Source: Sphingomonadaceae bacterium | Lineage (GTDB): Bacteria; Pseudomonadota; Alphaproteobacteria; Sphingomonadales; Sphingomonadaceae | NCBI GenBank assembly: GCA_947463325.1 | Contig: CANHQT010000002.1 | Span: forward strand, 62,001 to 126,000 | Reading direction: 5' to 3' | Length of the DNA stretch: 64,000 nt | Part shown: piece by piece, positions 27,966 through 36,215 of the stretch | How the letters are laid out: each line of letters begins with the position of its first letter | Numbering within the stretch: the first letter of the stretch is position 1 | Made by a program: the position numbers and the translations under genes | Notes under the pieces: generated by a model | What the model was told of the DNA's origin: nothing | Seen by the model: only the letters and a program-made list of their open reading frames with translations | Database searches by the model: none

Positions 27966-30233
27966 GTGATTCGAACGATCTGTGCCGGCCTGCTGGCGAC
28001 CACAGCTGCGACGCTGGCTGCGGCTCCCGCCGTTGCCCAGTCAGAAGTGTCGCCGTTGCCGGTCAGCGAAGGGGAAGAGGAGCGCAGCCGTGCCGACATC
28101 ATCGTCGTCGGCGAAGTGGATCACACGGGTGCTCTGCCTGGTTCGGCGAGCGTTGTCAGCGAAGAGGATCTGGCCCGCAGCCGCGCTTTCACCGTGCTCG
28201 AAGCGTTGCGCCAAGTGCCCGGCCTGTTCGCCCGTGACGAGGAAGGCGTCGGCATCCGCCCCAACATCGGTGTGCGCGGCCTGACGCCGATCCGTTCGAC
28301 CAAGCTGCTGCTGCTCGAGGATGGCATTCCGTTCGGCTATGCCCCCTATGGCGACAATGCCGCCTATTTCCACCCGCCGCTGTCCCGCTTCGAGCGGATC
28401 GAGGTGCTGCGCGGGGCGGCGCAAATCCGTTTTGGCCCGCAGACCATCGGCGGCGTCGTCAACTATATCACGCCCGACGCTCCGGACCGGCTCAGTGGCA
28501 GGCTGAGCGGCACCATCGGCAACTGGGGCTATCGCGAACTCGATGCGATGGTTGGCGGCCCGGCGCTTGGCGGCGGGATGCTGGGCCATGCGACCTACCG
28601 GGTGAGCGACGGCAACCGCGAGAACCAGCGGCTGCGCATCGCCGATTTCTATACCAAGGGCGAATGGGATCTTGGCGCGGCCGGGGATATCGAGCTGCGC
28701 CTGTCCCACACGCGCGAGGATAGCCAAGTCACCTATTCGGGCCTGACCCGCGCCGAATTTGCCGCCAACCCGCGCGGCAACGTCTTTACCAACGACGAGT
28801 TCATCATCCGGCGCTGGAGCGGTGTCGTCGCGCATGGCGTGGATATCGGCGAATGGGGAACGCTGCGCACCAACGCCTATTATCACTGGTTTGACCGTGC
28901 ATGGATGCGGCAGTCATCCAATTCGGGGCAGCGCCCCAATGACGCGTCCGATCCGCTGTGCGGCGGCCTCGCCAATCTCCAGACCACGTGCGGCAATGAA
29001 ATCCGCGATCGCGTTTACGACACCTATGGCGTCGAAACGCGGCTGACCATCGAGCATGGCGGAGATTGGGGCGCAACGGAGATTGGCGCGCGTTGGCACC
29101 GCGAAGAACAGCGGCGCCAGCAGATCAATGCCGATACGCCCACCGGCCGGGTGCCGGGCACGTCGGTCAACGCCGGCCTGCGGGAGAATAACCGCCGCTT
29201 TGTGACGGCCTTTGCCCTGTTTGCGCAATCGGACATCACCCTCGGGTCGCTCACGCTGCAGCCGGGCGTGCGGGCGGAGTTCATCGATTTCCGGCGTGAG
29301 AACCTGCCCATATCGGTCATCGCCGCAGGCCGCCCGACAGGCGCGCTGACCGCGGCGAGCGAGGGCCGCTCATCGCTCGATTCGGTCGTGCCGGGCATGG
29401 GTGCAACCTGGCGCGTGACGCCTGACCTCACCGTCTATGGCGGTATCCACCGCGGTTTTGCCCCGCCGCGGGTGGAAGACATCATCACCATCGGTGGCGG
29501 TTCGGTTGATCTGGATGCCGAACGCAGCTGGAACAGCGAATTGGGTGTGCGTGGCAATCTCGTCAGCGGTCTCAGCTTCGATGCGACCCTGTTCAACCTC
29601 GATTTCGCGAATCAGATTATCCCGGCCTCGGTGGCGGGTGGCGTTGGCACGACGCTGACCTCCGCCGGCAAGACGCGCCATCGCGGTGCCGAACTGGCGC
29701 TCGACTTTTCCTCGCGGGATGCAGGGGTGACCGAGAACGGGGATCTGTTTGCCCGCGCGGCACTCACTTGGGTTGCAGAAGCCGCCTTCGAATCGACGCG
29801 CATTGTGACTGTGCCCTGCTTCGATGGGCGGGCAACCGGTGCGGCAGTGCCGGTGCGTGGCGGCAGCGTTTCGTGCGGCGTGCCGATCGACGTGCGGGGC
29901 AACCGCCTGCCTTATGCGCCGGAATGGCTGTACAGCGCCGCTATCGGCTACGAACAGGGCTGGTTCACCGGCCAGGTCGAAGTGCAGGGTCAGTCGGCGC
30001 TTTATGCCGATGATGCCAATGTGACCGTGGTATCGCCGGACGGGCAGCGGGGCCGGGTCGGCGCTTGGGCGGTGGTCAATCTGACCCTGAATGTCGCGCC
30101 GGAAAATTCGCCGCTTTCAGGCTTTGTCGCGGTCAAGAATCTGTTCGACAAACTTTATGTGACGGACAGGGCGCGCGGCATTTTGGTGGGCACGCCGCAG
30201 CTGTTCCAGGTGGGGCTTTCCTACCGCTTCTGA
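27966..30233 (+). CDS. TonB-dependent receptor, FecA-like
   Basis: A 755-residue outer-membrane transporter. Signal peptide about 1-26 (cleavage near PAVAQ), TonB-box-like ADIIVVGEV, plug domain ([58 protein letters not shown]), then a 22-strand barrel ending in the aromatic residue of QVGLSYRF. It is closest to the FecA/COG4772 group but lacks the extra N-terminal signalling domain of true FecA, and no fecI/fecR lie nearby. The start is GTG after AAGAGGAG. The gene converges on a Zur-like regulator, so the substrate could be a zinc or iron complex. The Fur-like box upstream supports metal regulation. Confidence 0.93.
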   Translation: MIRTICAGLLATTAATLAAAPAVAQSEVSPLPVSEGEEERSRADIIVVGEVDHTGALPGSASVVSEEDLARSRAFTVLEALRQVPGLFARDEEGVGIRPNIGVRGLTPIRSTKLLLLEDGIPFGYAPYGDNAAYFHPPLSRFERIEVLRGAAQIRFGPQTIGGVVNYITPDAPDRLSGRLSGTIGNWGYRELDAMVGGPALGGGMLGHATYRVSDGNRENQRLRIADFYTKGEWDLGAAGDIELRLSHTREDSQVTYSGLTRAEFAANPRGNVFTNDEFIIRRWSGVVAHGVDIGEWGTLRTNAYYHWFDRAWMRQSSNSGQRPNDASDPLCGGLANLQTTCGNEIRDRVYDTYGVETRLTIEHGGDWGATEIGARWHREEQRRQQINADTPTGRVPGTSVNAGLRENNRRFVTAFALFAQSDITLGSLTLQPGVRAEFIDFRRENLPISVIAAGRPTGALTAASEGRSSLDSVVPGMGATWRVTPDLTVYGGIHRGFAPPRVEDIITIGGGSVDLDAERSWNSELGVRGNLVSGLSFDATLFNLDFANQIIPASVAGGVGTTLTSAGKTRHRGAELALDFSSRDAGVTENGDLFARAALTWVAEAAFESTRIVTVPCFDGRATGAAVPVRGGSVSCGVPIDVRGNRLPYAPEWLYSAAIGYEQGWFTGQVEVQGQSALYADDANVTVVSPDGQRGRVGAWAVVNLTLNVAPENSPLSGFVAVKNLFDKLYVTDRARGILVGTPQLFQVGLSYRF

Positions 30234-30246
30234 CCCCGGCGGCGGT

Positions 30247-30708
30247 TCAGGCGCAGTCGGCGCAGGTGCCGCGCACTTCGATCACCGGACGTTGCGGCGC
30301 AAAGCCCGACGCACTGGCCGCATCGCGCACATCATTGGCGATGCGGTCATTGTCGATATGCGTGGTCTGGCCGCACTGGTCACAGATCAGGAAGATGCAG
30401 TCGTGGACGCAGCCGGGGTGGCTGTTGGCGACAAAGGCATTCGCACTTTCGACCCGGCGGACCAGATCATTGGCCACAAACAGGTCGAGGATCCGGTAAA
30501 CGCTGTTCGGGGCAACACGCTTGCCGCGCCGTTGCGAGACGAGATCGGCAATGTCGTAGGCGGAGGCGGGCCGTTCCTGTTCGGCAATGGCGGCATAAAT
30601 TTGCGCGCGCATCTCCGTCCACTGTTCGCCTGCCGATTCGAGCTTGTCGCGGGCGGCGCGTTCCAGATCGGGCCCCGGGCCGTGATGATGTGTTTGGGAC
30701 ATGGGCAC
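30247..30708 (-). CDS. zur: Fur-family regulator, probable zinc uptake regulator Zur
   Basis: A 153-residue Fur superfamily repressor. N-terminal winged helix with AQIYAAIAEQERPASAYDI and RVAPNSVYRILDLFVANDLVRRVE (quoted in part), C-terminal dimer domain with the structural zinc cysteines in ICDQCGQTTHID and in CADCA at the extreme end. His-rich HTHHHGPG-like start (SQTHHHGPGP) and the CxxC pairs suit Zur better than Fur, but the ligand cannot be proved by reading. It is flanked by a TonB receptor and a MerC-domain gene, as seen around zur in other sphingomonads. Confidence 0.82.
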   Translation of the reverse strand: MPMSQTHHHGPGPDLERAARDKLESAGEQWTEMRAQIYAAIAEQERPASAYDIADLVSQRRGKRVAPNSVYRILDLFVANDLVRRVESANAFVANSHPGCVHDCIFLICDQCGQTTHIDNDRIANDVRDAASASGFAPQRPVIEVRGTCADCA

Positions 30709-30752
30709 AATCTATGCCCGCAGCCGCGTTACGGCAAGCGCCCTGCGCCGCC

Positions 30753-31151
30753 TCAGCGGCGGGCGCGGTGGTTCAGATCGTGGCCGAGCGCGAGGATGGT
30801 GACGCCGACCAATGTTGCCAGCAATTCCCCGGTCATGCTGTGGCTGTGCAGGTTGAGGCCGCCCGCCATGATGCCCAGGCCGAAACAGCCGGTCGCGAAC
30901 GGGGCCATATAGCCATGACGCAGCACGCCGCCGCCAAGCGCTATGGCGCCAAGCAGGATGGCAAAGACCAGGCCGACTTCATGCACCCAATGGGACAGAA
31001 AAACGCCGCCAAAGCTGGCCAGCGCCGTCACCAATATGGCGCTCGTCAGGCAATGCGCGGCGCACAATGCGGACAGCCAGATGCCCGCACGGTCAAGCCA
31101 TGCACGGTCGAAAGGCCGTTGGTCAGCAAGGGGCAGCGGGAGACTCGCCAT
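30753..31151 (-). CDS. MerC domain-containing membrane protein
   Basis: A 132-residue protein with four hydrophobic helices and the MerC-type Cys pair in the first one (WLSALCAAHCLTSAI), followed by HWVHEVGLVFAILLGAIALG and a C-terminal His-containing loop (NLHSHSMTG, LGHDLNHRARR). MerC proteins take up mercury; chromosomal relatives next to zur are thought to handle other metals. The ATG at MASLPLPLADQ follows a weak GGAAC site; the longer frame upstream lacks membrane-protein character. It lies 44 bp upstream of zur on the same strand and is probably transcribed with it. Confidence 0.85.
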   Translation of the reverse strand: MASLPLPLADQRPFDRAWLDRAGIWLSALCAAHCLTSAILVTALASFGGVFLSHWVHEVGLVFAILLGAIALGGGVLRHGYMAPFATGCFGLGIMAGGLNLHSHSMTGELLATLVGVTILALGHDLNHRARR

Positions 31152-31396
31152 GATGTTCCGTTTTCGAGGACACCGCGCCCCTAACAGCATCAACGCAAAG
31201 ATACAACATAACCTTGTCGCTAATGCGAGCCGGCGAGCTGATTGTTTTGCGGACGAATTATGCTGGCTGTTAACCCGGCCTTCAGCTCGGCTTTGACATC
31301 TCGTTTCGCAGCGGTAGAAATCGCTGTGGGAATGCATTGCGTCGTATAGGGTCAAGACAGAACCGGCGATGCTTTTTGTGGTTTGATGGGGGACCA

Positions 31397-32041
31397 ATGT
31401 CAGACAAAAATGCACTTGATCGCCGTTCTTTCCTTGGCCGCGTGGTCGGCGGGGCGGCGTTGGTTGGCGGTGCCGCGGCTTTGGTGACAGGGCCGGCGCA
31501 CGCTCAGGTAACAGACAGCGATCCGACCGACGGCTATGGTCGCGGACGTGGCAATGGCCGGACAGACAGCGATCCCACTGATCGTGCGGGCAGTGGCCGC
31601 TCCGGTGTGACTGATAGTGATCCGACCGATGGTTCGGGTCGCGGACGTGGCGGCACGGGCATTACGGATAGTGATCCGACCGATGGTTCGGGGCGCGGGC
31701 GCGGCAGTACCGGCATCACCGACAGCGACCCGACCGATGGCCCAGGCCGTGGCCGCGGCCGCAGCGGCGTGACCGACAGCGACCCCACCGATGGCTCAGG
31801 CCGTGGCCGTGGCCGCAGCGGCGTGACCGACAGTGATCCCACCGATACCAGCGGGCGCGGACGCGGCGGTACCGGCATCACCGATAGCGATCCGACGGAT
31901 GGCAGCGGGCGCGGACGCGGCGGTTCCGGCATAACGGACAGCGACCCGACAGATGGTCCCGGCCGTGGTCGCGGGCGTTCCTGCACCGATTCCGATACCG
32001 GCAACTATGCCGATGGTGTCGGACGCGGGCGTCGCTGCTGA
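31397..32041 (+). CDS. Tat-exported Asp/Gly/Arg tandem-repeat protein (possible multi-core RiPP precursor)
   Basis: A 214-residue protein of unrecognised family. Residues 9-36 are a twin-arginine signal (RRSFLGRVVGGAALVGGAA, cleavage after GPAHA). From Thr39 to the end it is ten tandem units starting TDSD: nine carry TDSDPTD followed by a Gly/Arg/Ser spacer such as GSGRGRGGTGI. Units 3-8 are exactly 18 residues (54 bp), the first, second and ninth 16-17, and the tenth is degenerate (TDSDTGNYADGVGRGRRC). The only two Cys flank that last unit. The DxD-P-x-D pattern suggests metal binding or an enzyme recognition site. A cupin oxygenase gene begins 20 bp later and is likely its modifying partner. 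RBS GGGGGAC. Confidence 0.85.
   Translation: MSDKNALDRRSFLGRVVGGAALVGGAAALVTGPAHAQVTDSDPTDGYGRGRGNGRTDSDPTDRAGSGRSGVTDSDPTDGSGRGRGGTGITDSDPTDGSGRGRGSTGITDSDPTDGPGRGRGRSGVTDSDPTDGSGRGRGRSGVTDSDPTDTSGRGRGGTGITDSDPTDGSGRGRGGSGITDSDPTDGPGRGRGRSCTDSDTGNYADGVGRGRRC
31511..32038 (+). repeat. Ten-unit tandem repeat, mostly 54-bp period, within the repeat protein gene
   Basis: Each unit starts with an ACnGAyAGyGAyCCnACyGAy-type sequence encoding TDSDPTD. Protein identity in the 7-residue core is complete in nine units, while synonymous codons differ (for example GACAGCGATCC, GATAGTGATCC, GACAGCGACCC), so the repeat is held at protein level and is not a recent perfect DNA duplication. All unit lengths are multiples of three. 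Confidence 0.93.
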
Positions 32042-32061
32042 TCGGCTGACCAGATCGACCA

Positions 32062-33249
32062 ATGATTGATAAACCGCTCGACTGGCTGCTCGGCCAGACA
32101 GAAGCCGCGCGTTTTCATGCCGAGCTGTATGAACAAGCGGCGGTGTATGTCCGCGCGGGCGACGCGGGCCTTGATCCGGCCCGTTTCGCGCCGATCCTGA
32201 CCATTGAGGACGTTGACCGGCTGGTCACCACGACCGACCTCAAACAGGATGATCTGGTGCTGGCTGATGCCGGCGTCGAAGGCGGTATCGCGCACAGCGA
32301 CTATGTCGATTCAGGCGGGTTCATTGATCGCGGAGCGGTCGCGCGCAAGCATCGCGAAGGCGCGACGATCATTCTCAATCAGGCGCATCGCTTCATCAGC
32401 GGGCTCGGGCAATTATGCCAGGCGATCGAGGCGGAATTTTCCTGCCACGTGCAGACCAATCTCTATCTGACGCCCGCCGGTGCGCAGGGGTTTCCCACCC
32501 ATTTCGATTCGCATGACGTGTTTGTGCTGCAGGTGGCGGGGCAAAAGCAGTGGCAGCTTTATGGCACGCCGCTGGCCAATCCCTATCGCGGGGAGCGGTT
32601 CCAGCGGCACAGCCATGAGGCGGGGGATCTGGCCGCGAGCTTCTGCCTCGAACCCGGCGATGTCGCTTATGTCCCGCGCGGCATGATGCATGATGCGCTG
32701 GGGGCGGGTGAGGGCGCGAGCCTGCACATCACGGTCGGTCTGATCGTCAAGAGCTGGGCCGATCTGGTGTTGGAAGCGGTGGCGGAAGTGGCGCTGCGCG
32801 AACCGGATTTCCGCCGGTCGCTGCCACCCGGCTTCGCGCGCGACAGTTTCGACCGGGCCGATGCCCGGGCGACACTTGCGACACTGGGCAAGCTGCTGGC
32901 GACGGAGATGAAGCTCGATCCTGCGCTGGACCTGATGGCCGATGATTTTGTGCGGACGCGGCCGGCTTTCGCGCCGGGTGCAGTGATGGCGGCGACACAG
33001 CCCTTTGATGAAGGCCAGCGCTTCATCGCGTCTGCGCACTGTCAATACCGGCGGGAGCAGGAGCCCGATGGCGAGCGCAACATCCGCATCCTCGCGCCGG
33101 GCGGCGAGCTGTGGTTCACAGCCGAATCCGGAGCCGCGATAGACCGGGCCTTGTCGGGAGCGCCGTTCAGCGCCGCCGATCTGGCGTTTGAGCATGCCGC
33201 GGCTGTGGTCCGCAGGCTGTTTGACTATGGGCTGGTGGTGCAGGCCTGA
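32062..33249 (+). CDS. Cupin/JmjC-type Fe(II)/2-oxoglutarate oxygenase
   Basis: A 395-residue cytosolic protein of the cupin_4/JmjC group that includes ribosomal oxygenases YcfD/RoxA, MINA53 and NO66, which hydroxylate Arg or His side chains. The iron triad is readable: H147-x-D149 in FPTHFDSHDVFVLQ and distal His210 in VPRGMMHDALG; the jelly-roll strands LQVAGQKQWQLYG and SLHITVGL complete the core. A C-terminal part (about 240-395) is dimerisation/winged-helix-like in relatives. It follows a repeat protein by 20 bp, with no other obvious substrate nearby, and it is not next to a ribosomal protein gene that YcfD would target (rplP). I infer hydroxylation of the Asp, Arg or Pro-containing repeats. 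Confidence 0.85.
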   Translation: MIDKPLDWLLGQTEAARFHAELYEQAAVYVRAGDAGLDPARFAPILTIEDVDRLVTTTDLKQDDLVLADAGVEGGIAHSDYVDSGGFIDRGAVARKHREGATIILNQAHRFISGLGQLCQAIEAEFSCHVQTNLYLTPAGAQGFPTHFDSHDVFVLQVAGQKQWQLYGTPLANPYRGERFQRHSHEAGDLAASFCLEPGDVAYVPRGMMHDALGAGEGASLHITVGLIVKSWADLVLEAVAEVALREPDFRRSLPPGFARDSFDRADARATLATLGKLLATEMKLDPALDLMADDFVRTRPAFAPGAVMAATQPFDEGQRFIASAHCQYRREQEPDGERNIRILAPGGELWFTAESGAAIDRALSGAPFSAADLAFEHAAAVVRRLFDYGLVVQA

Positions 33250-33293
33250 TACCGTCCAGCGATCCCCTTGCGTGACGGGCGGCGGGACGCGAT

Positions 33294-34379
33294 ATGCGCG
33301 CCATGCTTGCTCCTCCCCGCACTGATGCATCGGCAACTTTGAACGCCGGAAATCCGCTCGCGCTGGTGCGCTGGCTTTATGCCGTCGCCGCGCTCATCGT
33401 CATCATGGTCATCGTCGGCGGGATCACCCGTCTCACCGAATCGGGGCTGTCGATCACCGAGTGGAAACCGGTCAGCGGCACGCTGCCGCCACTGACCGCC
33501 GCGGATTGGGAACGCGAGCTGGAGCTTTATCGTTCGACCACTGAATATCAGACGGTCAATCGCGGCATGAGCATGGCCGATTTCCAGTTCATCTATTTCT
33601 GGGAATGGGTCCATCGCCTACTCGGCCGGGTCATCGGTCTCGCCTTTGCCATTCCGCTGGCCTGGTATGCCTGGAAACGGATGATCCCTTCCGGATACGG
33701 CTGGCGGCTGGTGGCTTTGCTGGCTCTGGGCTCGCTGCAGGGTGCGGTGGGTTGGTGGATGGTCCAGTCGGGCCTCGTCGGCCGGACGGATGTTTCGCAC
33801 TATCGGCTCGCGGTGCATCTGTGCCTCGCGCTGTTCATCCTCGGCGGCCTTATCTGGACAGCGCGTGACCTTTCGGCGCTGGCTGTCGAACCGGGGCGGC
33901 GGGCCGTGGCGATGCGCTGGCCGGTCACGCTGGCGCTGGTCGTGCTGTTCCTGCAGCTACTGTGGGGCGCTTTCACCGCCGGGCTCAACGCCGGCTTTGC
34001 GTTTTCGAGCTGGCCGCTGATGGGCAATGAATTCTTCCCGTCGGCGACGCCGATGACCGCGCCTTGGGCGCTCAATCTGGTTGATAACCCGATCGTGGTT
34101 CAGTTCATCCATCGCTGGTGGGCCTTTGTTGCGGCCGGCGCGATGATCTGGCTGGGCGTCAAGGCGATGCGCGCGGGTGAGCGGCAGGCCGGCATCCTGC
34201 TGCACCTGTTGATCGTCACGCAGATCATCCTCGGCATCGCGACGCTGCTGACCGGCGTCGATCTGTGGGTGGCCGTGGCGCATCAGGGCGTTGGCGCGCT
34301 GCTGGTCGCGGCGGCGGCATGGTGCGCGCATGGGACGAGCCTTGCCGACGCTCGTCATGAGGCCCGGCTTGCCGCCTGA
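33294..34379 (+). CDS. ctaA: Heme A synthase, COX15/CtaA family
   Basis: A 361-residue inner-membrane enzyme converting heme O to heme A for cytochrome oxidase. Eight hydrophobic segments; the heme-ligand histidines sit in the family blocks FIYFWEWVHRLLGR, SHYRLAVHLCLALF, VQFIHRWWAFVAAG and VAVAHQGVGALLV. The opening VGGITRLTESGLSITEWKPV is diagnostic for the alphaproteobacterial/eukaryotic COX15 type. It precedes cutA with which it overlaps, and rplM-rpsI follow. Confidence 0.95.
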   Translation: MRAMLAPPRTDASATLNAGNPLALVRWLYAVAALIVIMVIVGGITRLTESGLSITEWKPVSGTLPPLTAADWERELELYRSTTEYQTVNRGMSMADFQFIYFWEWVHRLLGRVIGLAFAIPLAWYAWKRMIPSGYGWRLVALLALGSLQGAVGWWMVQSGLVGRTDVSHYRLAVHLCLALFILGGLIWTARDLSALAVEPGRRAVAMRWPVTLALVVLFLQLLWGAFTAGLNAGFAFSSWPLMGNEFFPSATPMTAPWALNLVDNPIVVQFIHRWWAFVAAGAMIWLGVKAMRAGERQAGILLHLLIVTQIILGIATLLTGVDLWVAVAHQGVGALLVAAAAWCAHGTSLADARHEARLAA

Positions 34380-34695
34380 GGGCGCAACCGGCGGGCAGAT
34401 CGCCATGCTCTATTGCCCGTTCCCGGACGGGGCGAGCGCTGAGGCGGCGGCAGAGGTGCTGGTCGGCGAAGGGCTGGTTGCCTGTGCGCAGATCCTCGGC
34501 GCTGTCCGCTCGCACTATCGCTGGCAGGGCAAGGCGGAATGGGCAGAAGAAGTGCCGCTCCTCGCCAAACTCCCCCTTGCCCATTGTGATGCCGCGCGGG
34601 CGCGGATCATCACGCTCCATCCCTATGATCTGCCTGCCGTCGTCAGCTGGACAGTGGGCTGTGCCCCTGAGCTGGAGGCGTGGGCGCGCGATTAG
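34357..34695 (+). CDS. cutA: Divalent cation tolerance protein CutA
   Basis: A small trimeric ferredoxin-like protein of the CutA1 family (112 residues from this start). Family blocks: LYCPFPDGASAEAAAEVLV, GLVACAQILGAVRSHYRWQG, EVPLLAKLP, ARIITLHPYDLPAVV and GCAPELEAWA. CutA was linked to copper tolerance in E. coli; the molecular role is unclear. The start is uncertain: this ATG overlaps the ctaA end by 23 bp, and another ATG 48 bp later (MLYCPFPD) would give 96 residues starting right at the conserved strand. Confidence 0.88.
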   Translation: MRPGLPPEGATGGQIAMLYCPFPDGASAEAAAEVLVGEGLVACAQILGAVRSHYRWQGKAEWAEEVPLLAKLPLAHCDAARARIITLHPYDLPAVVSWTVGCAPELEAWARD

Positions 34696-34865
34696 CGCCG
34701 CGGCCATTCCGGCCGGAATTCGCTAACGGTATAGTAATACCACTCGTCAAAGCCGCGCTCTGCTTGACTTTGCGGGGCGGCACCGCCATTGCCCCCTCCA
34801 ACGCCGTCCCTGTAACCGGGGGCGGCGCGTGTGTTTCAGGCGCTCCGGCTTGGTGCCGGTCCCGC

Positions 34866-34882
34866 CTCCCAACCGAAGGGAG
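34866..34882 (+). promoter_or_regulatory. Hairpin covering the rplM Shine-Dalgarno
   Basis: CTCCC-AACCGAA-GGGAG forms a 5-bp stem whose 3' arm is the ribosome binding site (GGGAG, 9 bases before the rplM ATG). It could hold translation of the L13-S9 operon in check, in line with the known leader-based autoregulation by L13 in E. coli; no direct evidence here. Confidence 0.35.
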
Positions 34883-34890
34883 CCAGCCTC

Positions 34891-35370
34891 ATGAAGGCGC
34901 TCAGCAAGATGACCCAGTCGGCGACGCCGGCGACGGTCGAAAAAAAGTGGGTGCTGATCGACGCCGACGGTCTCGTCGTCGGCCGCGTCGCCACCATTGT
35001 CGCCAACATCCTGCGCGGCAAGCATAAGCCGAGCTTCACCCCGCACATTGATTGCGGCGACCATGTCGTCATCATCAATGCGGAAAAGGTGCGGTTCACG
35101 GGCAACAAGCTCAAGGACAAGACCTATTACAAGCACACCGGCTATGTCGGTGGCATCAAGGAAATCACTGCCGACAAGGTGCTCGGTGGCCGTTTCCCGG
35201 GCCGCGTGCTTGAAAAGGCGGTTGAGCGCATGATCCCGCGCGGGCCGCTCGGCCGCCAGCAGATGCGCAACCTGCGCATCTACACCGGCACCGAGCATCC
35301 GCATGGTGCGCAGAACCCTGAACTCCTCGATGTCGCGGCGATGAACCGCAAGAACAAGGTGGGTGCCTGA
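34891..35370 (+). CDS. rplM: 50S ribosomal protein L13
   Basis: A 159-residue primary rRNA-binding protein of the large subunit. Alphaproteobacterial N-terminal extension ([19 protein letters not shown]), then [65 protein letters not shown], and [20 protein letters not shown] with [20 protein letters not shown] lies ahead of the chosen ATG; the frame runs further upstream without conserved sequence. Its stop overlaps the rpsI ATG (TGATG). Confidence 0.97.
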   Translation: MKALSKMTQSATPATVEKKWVLIDADGLVVGRVATIVANILRGKHKPSFTPHIDCGDHVVIINAEKVRFTGNKLKDKTYYKHTGYVGGIKEITADKVLGGRFPGRVLEKAVERMIPRGPLGRQQMRNLRIYTGTEHPHGAQNPELLDVAAMNRKNKVGA

Positions 35371-35867
35371 TGTCCGACACCGTCAACAGCCTCGCCGACA
35401 TCGGCGATATCGCTTCGGGCGCCGAAACTTCGGCTCCGGTCCAGCAGCCTGCCCCGCTGCGTGAGCAGCAGCTCGACAAGCAGGGCCGCGCTTATGCCAC
35501 CGGTCGCCGCAAGAATGCGATCGCCCGCGTCTGGGTTAAGCCCGGCACTGGCAAGATTGTGGTCAACGGCCGCGATCAGACCGTCTATTTCGCACGCCCA
35601 ACGCTGCGCCTCGTGATCAACCAGCCGTTCGGCGTGGCTGGTCGTGATGGCCAGTATGACGTTGTCGCAACTGTCGTCGGCGGCGGCCTTTCGGGCCAGG
35701 CCGGTGCGGTCAAGCACGGCATCGCCCAGGCGCTGACCCGCTATGAGCCGGCACTGCGCAGCGTTGTGAAGTCGGCAGGCTTCCTCACGCGCGACAGCCG
35801 CGTGGTTGAGCGTAAGAAGTACGGCAAGGCCAAGGCCCGCCGCAGCTTCCAGTTCTCGAAGCGCTAA
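35370..35867 (+). CDS. rpsI: 30S ribosomal protein S9
   Basis: A 165-residue small-subunit protein whose C-terminal tail reaches the P-site tRNA. An acidic/Pro-rich extension of about 40 residues ([20 protein letters not shown]) precedes the S9 core: [71 protein letters not shown] (part) and the terminal QFSKR with the invariant KR. It is translationally coupled to rplM and followed by two hairpins. Confidence 0.97.
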   Translation: MSDTVNSLADIGDIASGAETSAPVQQPAPLREQQLDKQGRAYATGRRKNAIARVWVKPGTGKIVVNGRDQTVYFARPTLRLVINQPFGVAGRDGQYDVVATVVGGGLSGQAGAVKHGIAQALTRYEPALRSVVKSAGFLTRDSRVVERKKYGKAKARRSFQFSKR

Positions 35868-35884
35868 ACCGACCAGTCGGTTTT
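35866..35884 (+). terminator. First hairpin after rpsI
   Basis: AAACCGA-CCAG-TCGGTTT begins inside the rpsI stop codon and ends in four T residues, a compact intrinsic terminator candidate. Confidence 0.6.
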
Positions 35885-35897
35885 ACCGAAGACATCC

Positions 35898-35934
35898 AAG
35901 GGGGCTGCGAGCAATCGCGGCCCCTTTTCGTTTT
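35898..35934 (+). terminator. Second terminator of the rplM-rpsI operon
   Basis: AAGGGG pairs with CCCCTT around an imperfect GC-rich inner stem (GCTGCG/CGCGG), followed by TTTTCGTTTT. Together with the hairpin just before it this closes the ribosomal operon and separates it from the accessory region. Confidence 0.78.
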
Positions 35935-36215
35935 GGAAGAAACCTGTGTCTCAGCCGCTGCGACCGGAAGTAAGGATGTCTCTCGGGGGCGCGAACAAGA
36001 GGTGTCCGCGGGTCCCCCAGAGGAAGAGGTCTTGGGCGAGCTTGTGAGCTTCCCATCATTTTGAAATTCCAGTCAAACTGGCACCGATTGACTGAGGGCC
36101 ATGGTTGCATCCGATCTTTGGAGCCGTATCTTGCGGAGCGCAAAATGAAGGCTTGCGTGCCAGTTACTGCCCCTCGCTGTGCGTTCGTTTGTTCTGATGA
36201 CGGGATAGTTTTTCA
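35935..36215. other. Gene-free stretch after the ribosomal operon
   Basis: About 280 bp with mixed base composition. Short frames exist on both strands, but none has a ribosome binding site, codon bias or recognisable protein sequence. It marks the left edge of the accessory stretch. No repeats shared with the right edge were seen by eye. Confidence 0.5.

Noticed and set aside
31199-31216. Zur box upstream of the MerC gene (GTTATGTTGTATC on the minus strand)
   Set aside because: Resembles the known GTTATGTTATAAC-type core, but several positions of the second half-site do not match; too weak to list as a feature.
31534-32004. Minus-strand repeat protein opposite the TDSDPTD gene
   Set aside because: A repeat with a period divisible by three leaves other frames open too; the plus strand has the signal peptide, ribosome binding site and operon partner.
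31511-32038. CRISPR-like array
   Set aside because: The regular 54-bp period is continuous coding sequence in frame with a Tat signal; there are no unique spacers, no cas genes, and unit lengths are multiples of three.
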